A stretch of 64,000 nt of DNA, taken from contig CM034129.1 in NCBI GenBank assembly GCA_019914995.1, positions 5,283,725 through 5,347,724 on the forward strand, given 5' to 3'. The translations under genes were made by a program, and so were the position numbers. The notes beneath the pieces were generated by a model that worked only from the letters and a program-made list of their open reading frames with translations, was not told where the DNA came from and did not search any database. This document shows positions 11,904 through 24,699 of the stretch, piece by piece. Position 1 is the stretch's first letter. Each line of letters opens with the position of its first letter. This stretch comes from Acanthochlamys bracteata. Lineage: Eukaryota > Streptophyta > Magnoliopsida > Pandanales > Velloziaceae.

Positions 11904-12548
11904 CTAGTGAAAGTTCCATTTTATTATTGTCATTTCTTGACGATGCAATTTTCTTGAACAGTTTTACCTGGCTTCATTTGCCACATTGTTGTAGATTTCT
12001 CATGTCTGCCTTTGTATTATAGTTAAAATTATCCTACTTGTTCAATGTTCAACCAACCTGTAAACCTTGTGTTTATTATTTTAGACGAGATGAATTGTCA
12101 TGTAATCCCTGCTCAATTACTCCATTAATAGATAACGTATTTTCAGCAGATCTGTTTCTGTCTATACTTCTCTACTTATATGTTTTTTTTTAACCCATTT
12201 TGTTGAAAAGGCTCTATTTCTGTTATCCAGCCGCAAGCCTGCATATATCTGCAAAGATAGTTTTTTAATAGTGCAGCTTGAAGCGTTGAAAGTCATGGAC
12301 CAGGAGTTAACCTACCCAACACGAAACTGATACATTGTTCTCCAAACAATCGCTAATAAACTTTGTTGTTTTGACCAAAGGCCTTTTCTGTTGTATCCAG
12401 AAACAAATAAAGGCACTAAGAGCGCGCTCTCGTGAGTTGTTTGGGTAACTTCGTTCCCACCTAAGCTTCACAACGAGAGGGTGCAGTATAGAATAGTAAA
12501 TATTTACTAGATTGGAACTGCCCGGAAGCTGTTCGACGTAATACCTGA
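11904..12548 (+). other. 3' end of PPR-SMR gene and spacer to the next gene
   Basis: This holds the probable 3' untranslated region of the PPR-SMR gene (T-rich, several near-AATAAA words) and the short promoter and leader of the oxidoreductase gene. No further coding region was seen. Confidence 0.5.
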
Positions 12549-15500
12549 ATGATCACCTCAATTCTCGCGAGCTGTCTTTACTTCGGGACGTCGATGGGAT
12601 TATCTGGGTTTAGTAGAAGCAGCCACACTGTTCTTCGCTCCAGACGAAGCTTCTGCTTTCCAATAGCTAGACAAGTAAGTGCTTCTTTCTACTTTTTTCT
12701 GAAAGTTTACTATGGACTTTTTGTTGTTTTTCCCCAACTTATAATATATGGATCAATATGCACAACATTTCCAGCTTAGGTTTTAACTGAGCAGGCTTGA
12801 ATCTTGTCTTACGAAACTTTATAGTTATCCCATAGAAGGAGCCCTTGTATGCATGTTGTTGATGTGATTGTGATGGAATGTGGACTTCTGATGATGTACG
12901 TCATGCACAAGTCAGTTGACACTCAACAGAAAATTCTTAAGTTGAAGGATCTAGCTTCTTTCATGATGCTTGGAAGCTGTCCAAGCATTGCCTAGATTTT
13001 TTACTACCTTGGATCTTGTGAGCCACTTGGCAAAATACTAGGTAATAGTCAAGCTCAGTAGAAGATATTTGCTTCGTCTCTTCTGCTTGAAAGGAGTTTC
13101 AGCTCATCAAAAATTGGTGGGTATAGTTTCTTTAGCATGTTTCTCTTCAGTTCTTTCTTACATGTTGCTTTCTGTTCACCTTTCTTTAGCAGAAAGAAGA
13201 TCGTATTATGAGAAGGTTTTGCAGTCCTTTACTTTTCTTTCTCTTTTGTCATCTACAATGAAATAAGTTTGACTGAGAGCAAAATTTTTTGTTTCAGGGC
13301 GTGTTTCAAATGCCCGTAACTGAGTTTCGTGAAAGTGAAAAGTATGAACTAGAGTTTTTTGAAAAATAAAGTGGAAGTGGAGTTCAGTATTTGTGTTTCA
13401 ATAGGTTTTGGAAGTGTGTTGAAAATTGAAAGATATAATTGTATTGGGAAGTGTGTAAATAAGAAAGTTGGAATTGGAGTTCTGCATGTGGAAGTGGAGT
13501 TCCGAGTTCTTTGTGTAATTGAAACATAGGAACTTTTCGAAACTCGAAATCTAGCGGGAGAAAGTGGAGTTACGGGCATTTGAAACACGCCCTTAAAAGA
13601 AGTTCGACTAAGAGTGGCTTGTTCTTCAGAAACCAGAACATGCAATCACAAATTGGCAGAAATCATTAAAATTGTGAAGGTTTCGTTTCCTTTAATCTTT
13701 TTTATCTTATGTTCTGATTTTCATGCTATGTTTGACAGAAAAGTGAGCAGTTACTGGTGGTAGTGGGTGGTGGTGCAGCCGGAGTATATGCTTCAGTTAT
13801 AGTGAAAGAACTAGCTTCTCATCTTGATGTGCTAATCATAGAAAAAGGGAAACCCTTGTCAAAGGTTATACTCGTTCTTTATTTTAAAATTTGTAACAGC
13901 CACATTGTAGACTTATTAGTCAGGCAAAAAGATAAACATATACAATTTAAGTGAGCTTAAATTATAGAATACCGTTGTATGGTTTGTCACTGAAAACAAA
14001 CATTTTCCCTTTCAAAGAGAACATTCTATATTCTGGCTAAAATATATGCATTAGATGTGTCTGATTTCGACATGTGAACCACTAGATTTGAGATAAGAAC
14101 TCTCTGTAACCATTGTGTTTAAGATGTAAAACCCAATCATAGGTGAACAGCAATTATAGGTTTATCTTAACTATACTGTATGAGATATTCACCATATTGA
14201 ATAATGTGATGTGGTCTTAATGGTATTGAATCTCATTCACTTTGCAGCTTCAGATAGTATAAAACCCTTGAAACGATAAGTATGGCTGTATAACATCCTG
14301 ACAGTTCTTCTGTAGGTTCGATTAGTCATTGTATTCTGTTAACACATGCATCTAGAAATCTTATTGGCTATATACTGAATTATTTTATATACTTTTGTGT
14401 TGGAATCTGTTAGCATTCTTTCTTGGTAGTCATGTATGGTATTTGCTATTCCTTGCAAACAATTTTTACTTTACTTGATAGATAGATCTTCAAAGTCATC
14501 AACCTTCATTAGATCTGAACATTAATCCATTTGTAATCATGCAAATCAGTGTTAAGTATTTGCCTTTTCTTTGTTGGTAAACCTGGTTTTATCTTTCATC
14601 TTATTGTATGGGGTCTAACCTCTACATTCATTTTGAAGTGCACTTTCTTCATAGGAGCTTTTTATGAATTACCTATATGATTGGGCATATATAACATCCA
14701 TAAATGCCAAAGGCATCTATTTGTTTTGTCTCTTTTGTATATAAAATATTTTACATAATTGAATACCCAAATTTGGTTTTTGTTGAGAAATAGTCTGTAT
14801 GTTCTCTAAGCATGCATCAGGACTCTTATGGAGCTTATACATGGATTCATGATTCCTTTTGGTGGTACCAACTTTAACTTTCTTTTAATCAGGTTAAGAT
14901 TTCTGGTGGTGGCCGTTGCAATGTCACAAATGGACATTTTATGGATAAAATGGTTAGGCATTGACCTATATCTTTCACTGCTTTCATACCATTCTGTTGT
15001 TATCATTATACCCTTATTTCATATATATATATATATATAGGGCGGGGATAGAACCCCTTTCTATATCCTTAGGGGCACCCCCTACTTAGAATATTAGAAG
15101 TTCAATTTTGAACTTGTTAAGAATTATGAGTCAGAATTTTTGTGATAAACTAGCTCAATCGGAACACGAATTGACCTCCATCTGTCATCTTAATCAAGAT
15201 AGACACATGCAATTCATATGCTTGTTAAAAATGGCGGTGTGATCTCCAAATATAATCTCTAATTTTGAATATGATAAACTATGAGTAGAAAATGTGCTGA
15301 TAAAATGCAAGCTCAATCGGGTCATAAATCGACCTGCATCTAGCTCTTGATTTTATCAAAGTGATAAAAATAGAAATAAATTGACAAAAACATATATTTT
15401 ATTTTTATGTCATCTTAATTGAAAGATCGGATAGAGGTTGATTCGTGATTTAACTGATTCGAAATTTTGTCAGCATGTTCTATGATCATAGTTCTTTAAA

Positions 15501-18500
15501 TTTAACGTTGGAGATCGAATTTAAAGATTTCGTCGACTTTTTTTGACTGGCATGTGCGCGACATGTTTCTACAGTGTGTCATATATATATATATATATAT
15601 ATATAAAAGTGTTGTTTTGATTGAAGTATGTGTGATTGACAAATATCATTGAATAACATCAACGATTCACAATAGTGAAAATAATGTTTCTTTTGGTAAA
15701 ATAAAATTTAGGAATACTCTAAGAAACAAAGCTAGAAGGAGAAATCTTTAGAGTTTTGGAGTAATTTTGCAGACTAATTACTGACATTGGTTTTAACAAC
15801 TTACAAATTCCAGATTCCTAGAAAAACACCTTCATTTCTTTACTTTTAGTTGTTCTTTTTTTTTTTCACTACATCCATAAGAAAATCTGTTCCATCTATC
15901 ATTTTGATTAAGAAAATTTTGTGCTCTCACCATTCTTGGAGAGTGTTCTTGAGAGAGTAAATCCAATGGCTGAATCTTCGAAGTTGCACATCTCCATTAC
16001 GCTAATCCCCTTTCTTTACTTTGGCTTATCATTTTAATGATCCCTATGAACTTCGTTTCTTGGACTTTTAGTGTTAGTCTTTATTAACCATAAACTGGAA
16101 TACCAGAATTTAGAGGATTTCTTTCTGTTTATATCGTGCATATTTTGTGAAGTTTAAAAATAAAGAAGCAAGTTCAGAGTGCTGCCGAAACATAATCCGA
16201 AACACTAGACAGACTTATAGCTGGCTACAGAAGTAATGCATGTGCAAGTTCATAGATATAGTTATGCTTATGCCTATAATAGTACATATAATCTGGTTCG
16301 AAGCTATATCCACCGTGCTTCTTATTTTCAGTTAAGTACTAGACATAGATTACACAAGTCCATGGTCAAACTAGATAAAGAGTTTTTCTTCTTTTTTTTG
16401 TCTTTTTTTGTTTTACACCATGCTAATAGTAAAATGTTGTTGGATTTTCTAGTATCAAATATATTCTTCTCCTAATTGTAAACTGGAAATTGGAAGTTCA
16501 TTGTGAAGAGTTTGTAACTATTATCAGTAAGATTTGCATCAGTGTCCTGCTGTCTAAGGTCTGTTTAAGATATTTTATGCAGGCACTGGCAGAAAATTAT
16601 CCAAGGGGTAACAAAGAATTGCGGGGTACATTCTTTGACATACATGGCCCAAAAGAAACAATGCAATGGTTCTCAGAGCACGGCGTTGAACTTAAGGTTA
16701 TGCCTTGACTTCCCTGCTTTCATCGATGAATGTATGGTCTTTAATTGTTTGTTTCATACTTGCTTCAGACTGAACAGGATGGAAGAGTTTTTCCTGTAAG
16801 CAATCACTCATCTTCGGTTGTGGACTGCCTACTTTGTGAAGCGAAGAGGAGAGAAGGTCCTTTCAATATGCTTTTGAATGTTTTTTGTTCCTTCATATTC
16901 TGTTGCCAAACTCATACATGTCTTGATTTAGGAGCAGACAGTCTGGCAGTATCTCATGCAACTAATATAAATGTTGACACCATCAAATCTCTTTTTAACC
17001 AACAAGGAAGGGCTATATATATGTATACATGCAATTTGATATAGGCACATGCCACCTTAAAAGGTACATGTGTGCACATACCAACCAAGTGACCGACGAG
17101 ATTTCCAAATTCAAATTCCATCGTTGGATATGAAGAACAATATGTTGGAAACATGTTGACAAAATTTCAATTCGATTGGAATTCTAATCGAACTCCATCG
17201 AAACTTTTGATCAAAATGACACAAAATTTAAAAATTGACAATATATGTATTTTATTTTTATGTCATTTTGGTCAAAAAGGTTCGATGAAGGTCGATTCGT
17301 ATTCTGATTGAGCTGAAATTTTGTCGACATATTTTCAACTAATATTTCTTCATATCCAACGATGGAGATTGAACTTGGAGGTCCCGCCGGTCACTTTTGG
17401 CCGGAACGTGCACACATGTACCTATAAGGATGATATGTGCTTATATCCTATTCCTATATGTTTGTATATGTATAACACTTGGTATCCACTGTTTCTAATC
17501 ATTAGTATTTTTCCCGAGAGGGAAATTGGCAAGTTAAGAGAGATGATAAATCACAATCGCAATTCTGATAGAAGGTAGTGTTTATGTTTGCTTTTCACTG
17601 TGCTCAGTTCAGCTTAAGTGCTTTATCAACATATGTGTAAGAGGATTGGAAGAGTGCCCGTACTTATTACCTTTTTTTTTTTTTTTTTTGAGGGAGGGGG
17701 AGGTGGTTCCTCAATTAATGTCTTTTACATTTATTTTTTAACATATTTTCCCCTCAATTGAGAACAAATCTGTGAATTCAAGCTTCGGATGTAGAGAAAA
17801 TATTCTTTGATATGCTATTCATGTAATATTGTTAAAATGGTAATTTACTTAAAAGCTTTTTTATTTGTCTGCTTGCTTTCACCATTGATGCATCCCATAT
17901 TGTTAACCTCTTGAACTATGAAGGTTGCAAGATTTTAGTAAGATGAATACCATAATGTCAAGTTCTGTTTTCTCTATAATCATGAGACAATCCATTTTGA
18001 AGTACTTAAACATACTAATCCTTAATCATCAACCTTTATTGCTTGCGTGATCTCTGGAACCCTTGTAGTATTTGAATTGTTATGCAACATTATGGTGCTG
18101 ATGTAGGCTTCACCATGAAGTTTGCTTGCAGACTGGAAAAGTTGTTTCAGATGCTTCTAGCACCGATGAAGGAAAATTCCTTTTGACGACTCAAAAGCAT
18201 TCATTGAATTTGAAAGAGTACATTGTAGCTGATTATCTACTAGTAGCTACAGGGAGTAGTCCACAGGTTTGCAACTTACTGCTTTGGTGTATGGAACAAC
18301 TTAAACAGGATTGTAAAACTTAACTGTTGCAGGGTTACAAGATTGCTGCACAACTTGGACATTCTCTAATAGACCCTATGCCAAGCTTATTCACATTTAA
18401 AATTGAAGATGCAGACGCACACCTCACCAATCTATCAGGGGTAATATTCTTTCAGCATCTTGCTCTTAAGTATTCTCATTTATTATCAAAGCCTACTATT

Positions 18501-21374
18501 TCTCTTCTGATATTCGTCAGTGTGCATCGGCGTACTGCTCTATGGTTTTGGATGGACTTCATATCCTTCCATTTCTAGGGAAGTTTTTTTATTTCTTTTA
18601 GGAATAAAGCATTCTCTTTATTGCAATACAGTTTTCTAAAATAATTGCATTGCACTGTCTGTTCATCTTATAAGCTAGCAAATCATGCGAGCTTGTTTAG
18701 TGCTATGTTTGTATGCCCGACGAGTGTGCCTCTGAACTTTAAACCTAGGGCTCAGTAAGCAAGCTACAGGTAACAAACGAATCATTTTCTGATCGGTAGG
18801 GGTGGGCTACATTGAAGCAACACAGTAGATGGTAGGTTGTCAAGAGAATATCTATAGTCATCAGCTCACCAGCAAAAACTTTTGCCTGTTTCTCAGTTCT
18901 CATTGAGTTGTCAGACTTTTCTTTCAGGTAATTTTAGCAATGTTTCCTTTTCACTTACTTTTCTTGTGGATGGTTATAATTGTATCATAGATTTAAGATA
19001 TTAGGCTAAGGTTTTGTGAAGAAACTTAGTTACATGTCCAGATCTCCCGCTTATGATCTTGGATAATTGCATTGTCCATAATTTTCACTCTGGTAATCAT
19101 GATCAACACATGCACGATGATGATTTAAGTGGTGAAAGAGGTTGTATAGCGCTTACTTGAAGAGACAAATCGAACCATTCAGTAATTCCATTACAGAAAA
19201 GAATGTGTATGTTAGTTGTATTTTGTACTTCCTATTTAGGAGATCTCATGTTTTATATCTCTTGGCGAGCAGGTTACCTTTCGAAAGGTCAAGGCAAAGC
19301 TAAAATTAGATAATGCCCAAAGGAATATACCTCAGTTCAATCAGGTATGTAAGCGCAAGTATTGCTTCTTAGGCAGAATGTTGTGCTTATTATAATTTGC
19401 TTTTTACTGGTATTATAGGAGGGACCTATGCTAGTCACTCATTGGGGTCTTAGTGGACCTGTGATTCTCCGTCTATCAGCTTGGGGTGCACGAGATCTTT
19501 TTCTTTCTAACTACAAAGGTAAACAACTTAGTGATTCTGTTGGTTGTATGATGGTGCACTTCAATATTTCTCCATGCATAATTGCATAGATATGTGGTAC
19601 AAAATTGAAATGTCTTACCTTAATGATATTGTTTATGTGCTACATCCAGGAATTCTTATAGTGGACTTTGTACCTGATATTCATATTGAAGATGTAAAGC
19701 GCATGTTATTCAAACATAAAGATCAATTTGGGGTATGGTTGTCTTCGTAGTTGCTTCTGCTATAAATTTGTGGCAAGTCTTTTTAATTTGTTCTTGGGAT
19801 TTTTTCTTTCTTTTAAGTAGCTTTTGGTACATTGTATTGCAATAACTTATTAACCTCTTTTTAACTCTGTGGCAATAATGATTTAGTTAGCTCAATTGAT
19901 TATGACAATGAGATGAATAGATGAGGTGCTAAGATGATTTAGCATTGTGTATGTACTGCCACTTCACATTTACTAAAGTCTGAAGCATATCTTCACTAAA
20001 CTTCAAACTAAGAGCAATTAATCTTGTCTTAATTCAGATGCTTGAGTTACATATAGAACATCGCAGATCATATCTTTAGAAAATCAGGCATGCTTTTGCC
20101 ACAAACCTAGCATGTGAAGGTGTTCTTTTTGTTTGTTAGTATATGTTGCTCTTAACCATTTGTTTCTTTCTTTCTTTTTATGATAATCTTTGAAACATTA
20201 TAGTTCCTTGGGTTATAGCTACCTATGCAAGATCTTTGTTTTAAGAAAACTTGAGCAATATCTTTTGGTAGCTAAGATATTTGGCCTTGGGTAGTGGACA
20301 GGCATACTCTTTTGCTATTTGTATACCTAAAATGAACTTATGAAAGTGAAAATTCTTTGCAGAAACAAAAAGCAAGTAATTCATTCCCTCTGGAATTCCA
20401 GTTGGTGAAAAGATTTTGGGAATATCTATTAAAAAAGGAGGTCATTGTAAAGTCTTTGTCATTTCTGTTGCTTACTAACTCTTAAAAATACTGTTGTTTT
20501 CATCGTCCATTTTGAACTCTTCTTCAGGCAATAGATGGAGACATTTTATGGGCCTCCATTTCCAACAACTCCATTAATTCGCTCACTCTTCTTTTAAAAC
20601 AGTTCAAATTTAAGATTGTTGGAAAGGTATGTGTGGTCTTCCCATTATGGTAAAACTACACATCTTATTTACTTTTTAATGTCTATGTAATTTTAATTCT
20701 GGTGTATACTAAAAGGGCCCATTTAAAGAGGAATTTGTGACTGCTGGAGGTATTCCGTTGTCAGAGGTGTGGGGTCATTCTTATTATAACCAATTTCTTC
20801 CTTATCATCCTCTGTGCAATTATCATCATTTATTCTTCTTTTGACATAGGTCTCACTTAACACCATGGAGAGCAAGATTAGACCTAAGCTTTTCTTTGCT
20901 GGAGAGGTGATTACTAATGACCTCGTTATTGGATAAATATTGCTGTTCTACTTATTTTGACAAAGATTTTACCTTAGCAGGTGTTAAATGTCGACGGAGT
21001 TACTGGTGGATTTAATTTCCAGGTAATATATCTTTAAGGATAACTTTTTGGTTCATCTCGTGTAAACATACTTCATATAAATACTAGTAGTCATACAAAA
21101 GTCTATTCACTATGACATTAGTGAAACATCAAATTCTTATCTTATTTAAAGAAGCAGTGCTGTTACCAACACCACCATCATCTTATTTAATGTTGTTATC
21201 TTGCGAAAGTGGAAATAGCCTATAAGATACCATGCACTTTATGCTTCCATTAACTTTTTGTTCTTCCTCCCCCCTCCATTCTTTCATATTCAGAATGCTT
21301 GGACTGGTGGGTATATCGCTGGCATGAGAATAGCTGAGCTTGCATCTGGTTGTGACATCGGGAAGCTGCTCTAA
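12549..21374 (+). CDS. HI0933/BaiN-like NAD(P)/FAD-dependent oxidoreductase, 16 exons
   Basis: Exons: 12549-12674, 13739-13864, 14893-14952, 16583-16696, 16769-16856, 18121-18266, 18333-18440, 19273-19344, 19419-19518, 19650-19732, 20363-20440, 20528-20626, 20716-20766, 20850-20906, 20981-21022, 21294-21374. They join in phase to 476 residues, the usual length of the plant family (Arabidopsis At5g39940). Residues 49-61 ([13 protein letters not shown]) form the Rossmann dinucleotide-binding loop. [12 protein letters not shown] at 86-97 is the family signature. The C-terminal [19 protein letters not shown] is the second flavin-contact region. The first 42 residues are rich in S, R and hydroxylated residues and have no acidic residue, so an organellar targeting peptide is likely. 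The substrate is unknown. The weakest junction is the exon 6 acceptor (ATGAAG/TTTG at 18120/18121), chosen because only it restores phase and gives [13 protein letters not shown], which fits the family. Several introns carry transposon-like insertions. Confidence 0.9.
13297..13592. mobile_element. MITE with perfect 25-bp terminal inverted repeats
   Basis: Positions 13297-13321 (beginning GGGCGTGTTTCAAATGCCCG) are the exact reverse complement of 13568-13592. The element is 296 bp and lies in intron 1 of the oxidoreductase gene. Flanking trinucleotides are TCA and TTA, one mismatch from the TWA duplication of PIF/Harbinger elements, which also often start GGGC(A/G)TGTTT. The perfect repeat suggests a recent insertion. 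No transposase is encoded. Confidence 0.8.
15040..15580. mobile_element. Long-armed palindromic element between two (AT)n tracts, copy 1
   Basis: It sits in intron 3 of the oxidoreductase gene, bounded by an (AT)n tract ending at 15039 and another starting at 15581. The left part starts GGGCGGGGATAG and contains TAGGGGCACCCCC. The left arm words (CTCAATCGG, CGAATTGACC) recur inverted in the right arm (GGTTGATTCGTG, AACTGATTCG). The left half appears to carry the arm twice, so this copy is composite. Related copies are at 17039-17445, 48064-48413 and 48538-48880. There is no coding capacity. Confidence 0.7.
17039..17445. mobile_element. Long-armed palindromic element, copy 2
   Basis: This is the best preserved copy. 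The left arm from about 17040 (AGGTACATGTGTGCAC, then CCATCGTTGGATATGAAGAA, then GACAAAATTTCA) is matched in inverted order by the right arm (TTCTTCATATCCAACGATGG at about 17350, GTGCACACATGTACCT near 17408-17424). The arms are about 190 bp around a short A/T-rich centre. It lies in the intron between exons 5 and 6 of the oxidoreductase gene, with TATA at both outer ends. It encodes no protein. Confidence 0.8.
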
Positions 21375-23355
21375 GACCAGATTTGACTTTCACTTTTGCT
21401 AATAGCAGAACTCTTGTAGTGCGCTGTCATGGACTGCAAAGTCAAAGGCCTTGATGGTGCTTTTCTAGAGTCTGTAAGTTCCTGAATAACATCTCTCCCT
21501 ATTATGGTATCCAAGTATTTCTCTTACTACAAGTTCAAAATATTTGTATTACATCTATCTAGTCCTTTTAGTCAAAGGAAGCCTTTTCTATATCAGAAAA
21601 CATCAAAACTGATGGTAAATTTATGCCAATGTCCTATGTCAAAAATGCCTCACAGAAGTACAGAAATCGCCACTGTGATATACCACATATAAGCATGTTT
21701 AGTGCATACAATCAACCAAGTACTGCCAAAATAAGTTGCCCCTGAATCATTTTGCTTCAGAGCCTAGGTTGCATTTTTTCTGTTATGCAACATTTGCGTA
21801 AAAGTATAAGACAAACTTTGCTGTATGTTAAGATGGAAATGGTACTCTGTGCATTGCAGATAGTTGCAAAACTTTTGTGTTAGTCGTATGTAGACCTGTA
21901 GCATAACAAATGCCACTTATATGCTGATTATACTTTTGCAGAAGCCTGGAAGAAAACATTCTACACAAGAAAAGCTTGAAAGGAAACATTTGTGCACAAG
22001 AATACGAGTGTTGCCAGCAGATGCAGATCAATTTACCTAATCTATCGATCGCATGAGTCGTCTTAATGGAATAAGTAGGAACAATAGTCACCTGAGGAAC
22101 GGTAAAACCAGGGGAGCTTTTCATCTCTCTGATATTTGCATTTGCAGTGTTATCAAACATAAGAAACATCATTGTATTTTTGCAAGGAGGTACTGGACGG
22201 AGTATGCAGTGCTACTACTATTGATCGCACTTGTCCATATACTATATATATGTACACATTCCCCAATTATCTCGGTAACAATGTGAAAGTATATACATTT
22301 TGAATTTGTTTACCATGCTTCGTAGAAACGTTATTACCTAGCTCACGTTAGTCTAGATTGAAGTTGCACAGTTAAAAGTAGAGGCGATAATATTTGACTC
22401 AACTCGAAAATTTAAACCGACATAGATCCACTTAATATGAGTTAGAATTGAAAAATTTGATTCGTATAAATATATAAATAGATTAAAATGAAGATATTAA
22501 GGAATGTATATTTTGACGAACATTCAGCATATTTTGTTCACAAAAAATATTATGCAAATTTATTTCAACTGATTTTATAATTTTACTGAAGTTTAAAAAT
22601 ATAAAATTAAAATTAATAATTTTAATAATAGTGGGTCAATTTGAATTTGACTGGTTATTAAATAAGTGGATAAAGTTGACAATTTTGATTCATATAAATT
22701 TATAGATTGAATTATAATTAATAAATTTAATTTAATTATTAAATATGTCGATTTAAAATTGATCCATCAATTTAAATTGTTACCTCGGTTAAAAGGAAAC
22801 CTTAGGTTATTTGAATTTGCTTTAGTAAAATAAATCAACTTTGTTAGCCAGACAATAGCAAGTACTTAGTACTGTCCATAGCACAATAAAATTTAACTTA
22901 ACATAACAAGTTAAAAAAAAAAAGAAGATTATTTTGAAACTTTTTGAGAAATAAATTTAATTTTTTTATTTAAATAATAATTATACATAAAGATTTTATG
23001 ATGTATTATTTATTTTAAAATTGTAGAATATTAATGTAATATTTATTAGAAAACGAAAAATTGAAATGAATGAATTAAAATAAAAAGCTTTTCCAAACGA
23101 TTTCTAACTTCAGTCTCAAATCTAAACAGGCTCAAGTTTAAACAAGCTTGATTCAACTTAATATAAAATGAGCTAGACCTAAACAATGTTATGGAAAGGG
23201 TAAGGTAACCTTTCTTAAAATTTATCCTTCATCATATTTTTATTTTGCCCCTTATTATAAAAATATTTTAAGGTAATTTTATTTTAAAAAGAACTTTACA
23301 TATCATTAAGTCTTCTTCATTCAGTAAGAGTAAGATTGAAAAGTTAATATCAAAT
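21375..23355. other. 3' region of the oxidoreductase gene and A/T-rich spacer
   Basis: The first several hundred bases are probably the 3' untranslated region of the oxidoreductase gene. From about 22.3 kb the sequence becomes strongly A/T-rich and repetitive, with no supportable gene. The predicted reading frames here (up to 114 codons) lack recognisable domains and neighbouring splice signals. Confidence 0.55.
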
Positions 23356-23363
23356 GTTCTAAA

Positions 23364-24103
23364 CAAGGTTGTCGGGATCGGAATTTTATGTAGGATCGTT
23401 TCGCTTATGTAGGATCGTAAAATCGGGAGTTTAAGTAAGATCGTAAGATTTTACTTTTCGATAATTTTTTTATAAATTTTTTTATTGCTTTTTAAAAATT
23501 TAAATAGTACTTATTAAAATTGCTGAAAATTAAATATATAATTTTTTTTATACTTCATGTTAATGTAATAGATTAACAATGTTCATATTTATAGTTCAGA
23601 TAACTATATCATTAATAATTTTTTATATTCATTTAGCTCATTATCACAATATCTTTATATATTATGTCATTATTTTTAAATGTACATTTATACCATATTT
23701 AGAAAATCTAATTCCTTATGTAATCAAACAATCCGTTTTTATCGCCTCAAAATAAAGAGAAAAAATATAATTCAAAATACTACCATACAAAAACTATTTT
23801 GTGCTAATAATAAATCCCTCACAAAATAAACTAAACACAACTGCACACACTACAAACGAACTCTTTAGCTATTTCAGCTTCATTCAAAATCTTCGAGAGT
23901 TCTTCTGATTCATTAAAATTTTTTATAACCTAAAATCGTAAGATCGTAAGTAAAATCGGAATCTTAAGGATTTTAGGATTAAAATCGGGATCTTACAGAT
24001 TTGAAGTAAAATCGGGATCTTGTATCAAGTAGGATCGTTTTGTTGATGTAAAATCGTAAAATCGTAAGATTTTAAGATTTAAATCGGGATTTTAACAACC
24101 ATG
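23364..24103. mobile_element. Non-autonomous hAT-like transposon with 8-bp target duplication
   Basis: The direct repeat GTTCTAAA occurs at 23356-23363 and 24104-24111, immediately outside a 740-bp segment. The segment starts CAAGGTTGTC and ends with the inverse of CATGGTTGTT, 8 of 10 matching. An 8-bp duplication and a CA(A/T)GG start fit the hAT superfamily. Both subterminal regions are full of ATCGTAAAATC / ATCGTAAGATT words in both orientations, the kind of clustered motif that hAT transposases bind. The centre is A/T-rich without a transposase frame. Confidence 0.75.
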
Positions 24104-24699
24104 GTTCTAAATAGAAAATATAATGAGTGAGTTACTATATAATTTTTAATACAAAATATTATTTTTATAACTGTTTTGATCATAAAAAAATAAATCAATT
24201 AATATATAATTAAATGAAGCCTATAGTTGTAAGTTGTAAATTATATTAATTTTTTAATTATGTAATTAGGTATTTAGTTAAACGTCAATTTTAATAGAAT
24301 TCGTTAAAAAACAAAAGATCACGAGGTATTTTCTCACTGAAATTTACCAATTGCCACTCGTCAATTTTTGGTCGGTGATTACCACGCTTAAATGGGCTTA
24401 AATACATGGCCCATCTAAAACAAAGAACAATCTGTTTGTACCAAAGCGGGAATGATCTGATCGACATCCCACGCCAAGGTGCGGAAGCGCACCGGCATAC
24501 CATTACTTCGCAGAAACACACCACCGCCCCCGTGAAGGTTGAAGCACTGACTTTGCTTCCGGTGTGTCAGTAGCCTTCTCTCCGTGTACGCGCGGTGCGA
24601 AGATAAAAAGAAACTCGTTGAGAGATAGCGGGTGTTCCAAGTCTACTTTCGGTGCCCCCGCCCACGAGCACTCGCGGTTGGCGCTTGTGCGTGGGATTG

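Noticed and set aside
16925-17044. Possible cassette exon after GATTTAG in the oxidoreductase intron
   Set aside because: Its translation does not resemble the family, it runs into the palindromic element, and exons 5 and 6 already join in phase.
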